64,000 nucleotides of DNA, taken from the NCBI GenBank assembly GCA_030340625.1, contig JAOPHQ010005700.1, forward strand, positions 202,001 through 266,000. The letters run 5' to 3'. Source of the DNA: Merluccius polli. Its lineage: Eukaryota > Chordata > Actinopteri > Gadiformes > Merlucciidae. Positions 23,285 to 64,000 of this stretch are shown here, in pieces. Every line of letters begins with the position of its first letter. Positions within the stretch are counted from its first letter, which is position 1. Made by a program: the position numbers and the translations under genes. The notes beneath the pieces were generated by a model, which was given only the letters and a program-made list of their open reading frames with translations, was not told the origin of the DNA and searched no databases.

Positions 23285-23302
23285 ATCCCGGACGAGCCCC
23301 CA
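23285..23302 (-). promoter_or_regulatory. primer-binding site, tRNA-Pro type
   Basis: The minus strand reads TGGGGGCTCGTCCGGGAT five bases after the LTR. This 18-mer is the tRNA-Pro primer-binding site well known from murine leukaemia-type retroviruses, and it would prime minus-strand cDNA synthesis. Confidence 0.9.
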
Positions 23303-23307
23303 TTTTA

Positions 23308-24343
23308 TGTAGCGCCCCCATGCCCTGACTATGGGCATGATAATGTTATTCGACCAACCTGGGACGCTCCAGAGTTCAATGTAACCAACCACACTATGTG
23401 TGGAAATTTGCACAATTTAGGTTATTAGTTTGTAGTGAACACACATTCTTGGTAGTCTGAATATCAAATGTTTACTATAGCACAAATCAATTTAACGGGT
23501 CATCAATGATACAATACAACATAGAGCAATAGTATGGTTCAATGCTAACTCATATAAACTATAAAAAAAAGAGTTCTAGGCCGGCATTAACTAAATATAA
23601 CCCCACGTTGCAGGCCTGGGTCGACGCTCGGGTACGTGGAGGCTGAAAACCAAAGAGCCGCTTCACTCCTCCGAGCAAACAAAACAAACTTAAAATTGTA
23701 CCTCATGCGGAGGGGAGCCGTGTGTGTGTGTCCGTGCGTGCGCGCGTCCGCACGTGCAAACGAACGGGAAAATCACGCGGTCTTCCTCCCGACCGGTCCA
23801 CTCTTGACCTGTCCACTCTCGACAGGTCCACTCCCGACAGGTCCTCGCTCTCCGTCTTCGCCAAACGGCGCGGGGGCCTTCTCTCCTCCGCTTATGTGAA
23901 CCCCCGTTCGGAGCTCGCACCATACAATCTTCCACAACCAATTCTCCGGCGCATCACACGATCATTGCTATTATAGTTCTCTTAACTGAAAAGTACAACA
24001 ATTTGTCTCTAACCTCATGTTCTGGAAAGAGCCACGTGTAATGGTAAAGGCAGAATTTCGAGCCTGGACTATCCGTCCACACCCTCTCTTTTCCCATCTA
24101 GTCCTCCATTAACTCCCAGCTTCCGACCTTTGAACCCTCCGGTTCAAAGGTCATAGTTCCCCAGTCCTGATGCAAAGGTCACATTACATCAACAGACATC
24201 AACAACGTACATATTCAAAGGAAAATAAAATACAGGCCATAGCAAAATAAACATTCTGAACAATGCATTCAAAACCATATTAAACAGTTATCAACACCTT
24301 TCAGAAAAAAGATAATTAAAAGAAAATATAGCACAGGGCTACA
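23308..24343 (-). repeat. 5' LTR of the Gypsy element
   Basis: 1036 bases with the same ends and sequence as the LTR at 16153-17188. On the minus strand it precedes the primer-binding site and the gag-pol frame, so it should hold the promoter. Confidence 0.95.
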
Positions 24344-25508
<1,165 letters not shown>

Positions 25509-25523
25509 ACAAACATGCATAAT

Positions 25524-25740
25524 GAGGAAGAAACGGCAGCCTAGTGGTTAAGGGTGAGCCCCTGTTGAAAGGTTTTGGGTTCAAACCCCAATGTCCGTAT
25601 TCTACCTGCCGGTATCCTTGAGCAAGATGCTTCACCCCCACCTGCTCATTACTGACACACATCTGAACCCCCCCCCACACACACACACACTGTAAATCCC
25701 TTTGGATAAAACAATCTGCTAAATGACTAAATATGTGTGC
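25524..25740 (+). mobile_element. tRNA-derived SINE with 15-bp target duplication
   Basis: The head has Pol III boxes: A-like TAGTGGTTAAGGG and B-like GGTTCAAACCC. The tail AATCCCTTTGGATAAAACAA with TCTGCTAAATGACTAAATA is the tail motif common to many teleost SINEs. A poly-C/(CA)n tract lies between. The 15-mer ACAAACATGCATAAT is exactly repeated at 25509-25523 and 25741-25755, which indicates LINE-mediated insertion and a fairly young copy. Confidence 0.9.
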
Positions 25741-26376
25741 ACAAACATGCATAATATGTTGCCAATCCAAGAGCATGTAGCATTAACGACAGAAGCTCTT
25801 CAGTGAAGAACAGCGAGGCCTTGGCTCTGGATGGCCATGCTTTCCTTGGGCTCAGGTGGGCTTTGTAACGGACCTTGGGAGGAAAGCCGCGAGGAAAGTG
25901 ACACCTATACGCATCCTTCAGCCCGAGACACCAGATGACTCATCCGACCTCCATGTTGTTCAACCCACCGTTGTTGACTCCGTGTTACAGACCACATAGA
26001 CGCTTATACAGGGGGATTCTTTTATTAAGTGAATAAGCATCTGCAAAGGATCTATTCATCATGTATGATCCATCGATTTTCAATGGATCCACCGGTTCAG
26101 CTCAAATCACAATGACAATGTTCATAGGACAAAATACAAGCCCGGCTCCACTGCATTCTGAATCAGGTTCACGTCAGAAAAACAAAGTGCATTTTACAGT
26201 AATTTGTCAGCTCTCAAGCAACTCCAAAGGAAAACGGAAACAAAGTATATCACAAATCAATACATGTATTTTATTTCAGAAACTTTTAATACTGTGATCA
26301 CTGCAAATGTATTTTCTTTTTTTATATACCTTTACACTTTACAAAAATGACATGAAAGCGAGATGTAAACCGTATT

Positions 26377-27232
26377 AATCCGTGTATCATTCGTTCTTTA
26401 CATATTCAATTGAGAATCCAAAATCGGAAAATGAAAAAACAATTTGTTATTTCGTTATTTGTTTATGAATCTGATACCAAAAAACAAATAACGGTTTGTT
26501 TTTCGTACTTTCGATTTTATGTTAAGATCAAAAATAGGAAATTAAAAAACGGGGCCACGGGCCGAACTTGATTTTGATATTTAATTTCTCCGATTTGTGT
26601 GAGCAGGAAGTCTTAGATTTATATTGACTTATATTGATCCAATCACAGCACTCTCCAGCTCTTTGTCCGATACATGTCTTTTTCACTTATGGTCGTGTTG
26701 AACACAGAATCTTCCAACACTCATTTCAGAGCATCGCTGGAGGCCCATCTGCTGCAGTATGGTGGAAATCTCTGCATGCGTCTTGCCAGTTTCAAATAAG
26801 TCTTTAATTAACGTATGGTTCCAGTGCAGCCATGGCGTCGATACCAAATTACTCCAAATAATACTGATTAATTGACTTACAATCACTGCATGATTCTGTT
26901 TTTTTCAGGCTTTCTTTCACACTTAACTGTTGACGAATTTGCTGCAAGCTTATCAAGTGCAACACACAAAGAAGTCAATAACTTCCTGGTCACACAAATC
27001 GGAGAAATTAAATGAAATTAAATGATACACATCAAAATCAAGTTCGGCCCGTGGCCCCGTTTTTTAATTTCCTATTTTTGATCTGACCATAAAATCGAAA
27101 GTACGAAAAACAAACCGTTATTTGATTTTTGGTATCAGATTCATAAACGAATAACGAAATAACAAATTGTTTTTTCATTTTCCGATTTTGGATTCTCAAT
27201 TGAATATGTAAAGAACGAATGATACACGGATT
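26377..27232. mobile_element. fold-back MITE with long inverted repeats
   Basis: Arms of about 235-245 bases (26377-26615 and 26985-27232) are near-perfect inverted repeats starting AATCCGTGTATCATTCG. CGTATT flanks both ends (26371-26376 and 27233-27238). The centre, 26616-26984, encodes on the minus strand LIKDLFETGKTHAEISTILQ and SVGRFC. This looks like a helix-turn-helix segment from a transposase N terminus, but it is only 67 codons and interrupted. Superfamily not determined. Confidence 0.75.
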
Positions 27233-27238
27233 CGTATT

Positions 27239-30756
<3,518 letters not shown>

Positions 30757-31124
30757 TTTATTGCCGTCTCTCTCTCTCTCTCTTTCTATGCTGGTCATCC
30801 TGAGTAGTTCCACGGGGAGGGGGATTGTAGGAGGACGATTTTGTGAGCCGACTCATGACTCCTCCTGTCTTTTGGGCCAAAATAGATTGGTGGATGGCTG
30901 GCTCGAGTGTAGCGTTGCTGTGCAGAGCTGGTGATCCATCCGCACATTTTAACAAGGGACGAACGGTAATTTTCCTGTAGCACGCAGCTCCTAGTCCCTC
31001 ATGTGTACGTCAATGCGTTTGTGCTTTTCGGTACATGTTGGAATGGATGCAGTGTGTATGAGTGCTAGTGTGTGTGTGTGTGTGTGTGTGTGTTGCGGCA
31101 GTGTGTCTGGGTGCATTTGGCAGG
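30757..31124 (-). other. sipa1l1: candidate sipa1l1 3' UTR with AATAAA
   Basis: The first AATAAA on the minus strand after the stop that I noted is at 30757-30762, about 360 bases downstream. A longer 3' UTR is also possible: another AATAAA occurs near 29466, and I recall long 3' UTRs in this family. The span holds a short (GT)n tract and no conserved reading frame. Confidence 0.3.
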
Positions 31125-60965
<29,841 letters not shown>

Positions 60966-61109
60966 CTAGTGGAGGGAGGGTACATGAGAAAACGTTAGAC
61001 GGGTTCAAAGTCTGAAACAGGTCCTCCAATATACAATATGATAAGACTAGCCTTTATTGTCTCCCTTAGGAGAAATTTGTCTTGGGCATTCACACAGGTG
61101 AAATAGCAT

Positions 61110-61249
61110 TAGTTCTGGGCAATATATCGATATTATATTGATAGCATGATATGAGACAAGATATCTTAGTTTTTGGTAGGGCTGTCCCGAATACCATATT
61201 TTGGGCTTCGGAGCTTCGGTAGTAATCGACAGCGAATATTCGAATATTC

Positions 61250-61280
<31 letters not shown>

Positions 61281-63089
61281 AAAAAAAAAAAAAAAAAAAA
61301 ACTTTTTGCAAAAGGTTTGGTGTGAGGTTTGGTACTATTCGGATCAGTTGCAACTATTTTCCAAGCAAAGTAAGTGCACGTTTTTATCATGTGTAACGTT
61401 ACTGTTTAAACGGTGGATAAAGCTGAGGTGCGCGATTGTTGATGGGGGGCGGGGGGGATTGTTGACGGGGGGGGGGGGGGGGGGGGGGGGGGGGTGCGAC
61501 AGTCCTGGACCGGCCCAATAATCTGGACCGGCCCAAAAATAATAATACACAAAATAAAAAATACAAAATAATCGGCCTGAAATCGTCCGGCCGAACCTCC
61601 CTATGGCAGCCCGTCCCTGGTTATAGGCCTATGCGGCGCTCGTAAAAGCCGAACAATGCGCCTACATGCGCTCTTAAAGGTTTGGAAACGATCCAACAAG
61701 ACTACATCTGTATTCCAATCACAATAAGTAGCCTACTTATCGGCCAACAATAATCAAACAAGGCAGTAAAAGTGGGCATTGAACTGTATAACTGTTTTGA
61801 AAAAAGGGGAAAAGGTCGACATATGCCGATACAATATGCAGCCAGCGCTCGGAAAAGGCTCGCAACAAAAAGATGAGCCACACATTTAGAAACAATTGCA
61901 TGAACTATCTAAAAGAAATACCTTAGTCAGAAAACATATATGAGGCTGAACGTTTTGCTAAAATGTCACAGTTATGGAAATATTGAAAATGTTGGAGCGG
62001 CTGGCTTGACCACGCGAACCGAGAGACGGCTGTCTTGACCGCAGTACGCGATCGGTCATTAATCAATAATCGTATTTATCCGTATAACTGCACACAACTT
62101 TATTTAAAATCAAATGTAAAACATGTGTGTTCGTATTGTGGTGTCCGGTGCGTGTGGATGTGCGGCTCCTCCGGCGGAGCGGTTCATGTTAATAGCGGAG
62201 TCCGGGAGGGTTCACCTTCACGGCGTAGTTACGAGGGATGTGTGACTATCGTCTTAAAAAATACTGAAGTGTTTTTTAAAGTTAGAAAGATATTAGATAT
62301 TCAACCGATATTCACGCTCCGAATTACAGCGATCAGACACGGCGAACTAAAGCCGCGATCACCGCACCGCTTCAAGACTCACAGTATGCAACACAACGTC
62401 CTTTTGATCGATAACAATATAAATTGATCGACACATTTCTTAACGATCAATGATCGATCATCGATTAATTATGCCCATCCCTAGTTCCCACACAGCTGAG
62501 GTCTTCGGCATTTTGTCTTCCCTTTAACGGCCAAGGTGAACTGAAGCCTGACGTTCACTGCTGTGAGTGATGTCACGCGCCCAAGCTGAGATGGTATATA
62601 TTTCCACATCTTAACAAGTATAAATATAGTACAAGAATGTGCTGACAAAATGTATTTTGCGGTTCGCCTTTAGTGATAGCCTACATTTTGAAAAAAAAAG
62701 AACAAAAAAAAAACAACAAATATCCGAATCCCAAAATTGAAAACCGAATACCTACCCAACAAACGAATATCCGAATAGTCGAATATTCGGGTCCAGCCCT
62801 AGTTTTTGGATATCATAAAATTGTGGTATGGCTTCAGTATTGTCTTTTCCTGCTTCTAAAGGCTGCATTACAGTAAAGTAATTAAAAAAATTAGAAAATA
62901 ATTTTCATTTGTGAAGCATTTAATTCACATATTAGTATACCAAAATAGGCTTCAACATGTGGTTATTTTATATAGACTATTTATTTATTGAATTACCAGA
63001 AAACATGCTATATCGTGATACATATCGTTATCAAGACATTTAATGACCTATATCAGGATAGAAGATTTTGGCCATATCGCCCAGCCCTA
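61110..63089. mobile_element. outer hAT-like element, interrupted
   Basis: The left end is TAGTTCTGGGCAATATATCG and the right end, reverse-complemented, is TAGGGCTGGGCGATATGGCC. Both resemble a common fish hAT MITE with ATATCG-rich ends. It is split by the element 61177-62801. Flanking 8-mers AATAGCAT and CGTAGCAG match only partly, so it is old. Confidence 0.65.
61177..62801. mobile_element. inner hAT-like element with exact 8-bp TSD
   Basis: The ends are TAGGGCTGTCCCGAATA and, reverse-complemented, TAGGGCTGGACCCGAATA. GTTTTTGG is duplicated exactly at 61169-61176 and 62802-62809. The left part has CGAATATTCG motifs, a poly-G/poly-A run (61250-61300) and the GCGCGATTGTTGA motif. No transposase frame was recognised. 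The frame at 62035-62427 has no known similarity. Confidence 0.88.
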
Positions 63090-63355
63090 CGTAGCAGCAT
63101 ACAGCCTCTCCATATGCACACAATATATCCGTATACAAGGACAATCAAATACAGTTAACATTCAGTAACACACACAAATCCATATACACCAGAACATACT
63201 ACAACAAAATATTGCACATTCCCCCCAATAAAAGCCATAATGTTAAATATTGCACAACTGCCCTACACAAAGGTGATCACAGGGTCATGCTTATTATTAC
63301 TGGTACAGACAGCTGACATATAATTGGCATAACTGATTCCAATACTGAAATGAAT

Positions 63356-63525
63356 AGAGATGGTTAAGTTTAGGTATTAGGTTAGCGATGGTTAAGCTTA
63401 TATATAAGGAATGAGATGAGCTTATATATAAGGAATGAGATGGTTAAGTTTATATATTAGGATAGAGATGGTTAAATTTAGGTATAAGGATAGAGATGGT
63501 TAAGTTTATATATTAGGATTCACAG
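63356..63525. repeat. minisatellite (GAGATGGTTAAGTTTATATATTAGGATA)
   Basis: About five diverged units of roughly 28-35 bases, with TAGGTATAAGG and TATATAAGGAATGAG variants. Confidence 0.85.
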
Positions 63526-64000
63526 AGCTTGAGGTACAGAATAAAAGTATTGCTTTTCCTAAAAAAAAAATATTATGATTATAAATTAATCATATAAAAA
63601 ATGTTGCCAGGTCCAAATTGAATGTTTTGTTTATTTGTCTGACATTTGGTTCCTGTTTCTAACAAGGCTTGTGAGCCAGTAGTATAACTACATTGGTATC
63701 ACATGGTATATCGGTGTCGTCAGCGATCAAGGTTGCCATTTAGTATGGAAAAATGGTTGAGTTTGATGGTAAGTGCCCTGCTTTACTCTGCACAAAGTAA
63801 CCTAAATCTATTGCTAATGTATAGCTACATGTTGAAAAATGAATTCATCACTTGACATGACTGAGTCCGTCTGAGTCTTACTCCACTCCACCACAAAATA
63901 TGCAGGTTGTGCAACGAACTGGCAAGCACTTGAGGGAGCATGAGCTTTGAGCAACAGCCGTGTTGTGATATGAATACAATGGGAGGGGGGAAGGGGAGTG
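63526..64000. other. sipa1l1 intron (partial), no feature seen
   Basis: No exon was seen. The next upstream exon, which should be large and carry the N terminus, is outside the window. Confidence 0.5.

Larger units (their letters stand above)
16153..24343 (-). mobile_element. complete Ty3/Gypsy LTR retrotransposon with PNMA-like Gag
   Basis: This is an 8191-base element in minus orientation. Two 1036-base LTRs, which looked identical on reading, begin TGTAG and end CTACA. CACA flanks both sides (16149-16152 and 24344-24347) as a 4-bp target duplication. Next to the 5' LTR is an 18-base primer-binding site, and next to the 3' LTR a purine-rich tract. One uninterrupted 1980-codon gag-pol frame lies between. 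The protease-RT-RNase H-integrase order is that of Ty3/Gypsy. The intact frame and matching LTRs indicate a very recent insertion. No envelope frame was seen. Confidence 0.95.

Noticed and set aside
25553..25630. tRNA-like A and B boxes as a tRNA gene
   Set aside because: The unit has a SINE tail and a 15-bp target duplication, and no clear cloverleaf.
60966..64000. The N-terminal sipa1l1 exon
   Set aside because: No frame with SIPA1L N-terminal sequence was found. The span is intron filled by nested hAT elements.

Overview
The window is vertebrate genomic DNA and most likely comes from a teleost fish. The evidence is long (CA)n, (CT)n and (TA)n microsatellites, many hAT-type transposons and MITEs, an L2-like LINE, a tRNA-derived SINE with the common fish 3' tail, Ty3/Gypsy LTR elements, and compact vertebrate exons with GT-AG introns. 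No bacterial, CRISPR, rRNA or tRNA genes were seen.

Two host genes are present, both on the minus strand. From 60965 down to 31125, nineteen consecutive coding exons encode the last 1274 residues of a SIPA1L-family RapGAP. Every junction keeps phase, and the sequence is closest to SIPA1L1 (sipa1l1, also called SPAR). The order is RapGAP domain with its catalytic Asn, PDZ domain, a long Ser/Gly/Pro-rich region, and a C-terminal coiled coil. The N-terminal exons lie beyond 64000. About 27 kb downstream, at 3409-3684, is one coding exon whose end (SPNMIVYRK) matches the start of RGS6/RGS7-type proteins. RGS6 lies next to SIPA1L1 in mammals, so I call it rgs6. It carries a long acidic N-terminal extension. 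A GC-rich block at 10230-10760 may be its promoter and 5' non-coding exon. The rest of rgs6 lies below position 1.

The interval between the genes (about 10.8-30.7 kb) is mostly repeats. It holds a 2.7 kb hAT-like element that is almost one giant palindrome (11248-13925, exact 8-bp target duplication). It also holds a C-run minisatellite, a complex (TAC)n array, and an 8.2 kb Ty3/Gypsy element (16153-24343) with apparently identical LTRs and one open 1980-codon gag-pol frame. The N-terminal part of that frame is unmistakably PNMA-like. Further on are a SINE with a 15-bp target duplication and a fold-back MITE.

The sipa1l1 introns carry an L2-like LINE, nested hAT elements, a solo LTR, a duplicated 0.7 kb block and several minisatellites. 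The most functionally suggestive feature is sipa1l1 exon 31886-31988. It lies between a (UG)64 tract directly against its 3' splice site and a complementary (AC)30 tract in the next intron. Skipping it would cause an immediate stop codon and loss of the coiled coil.
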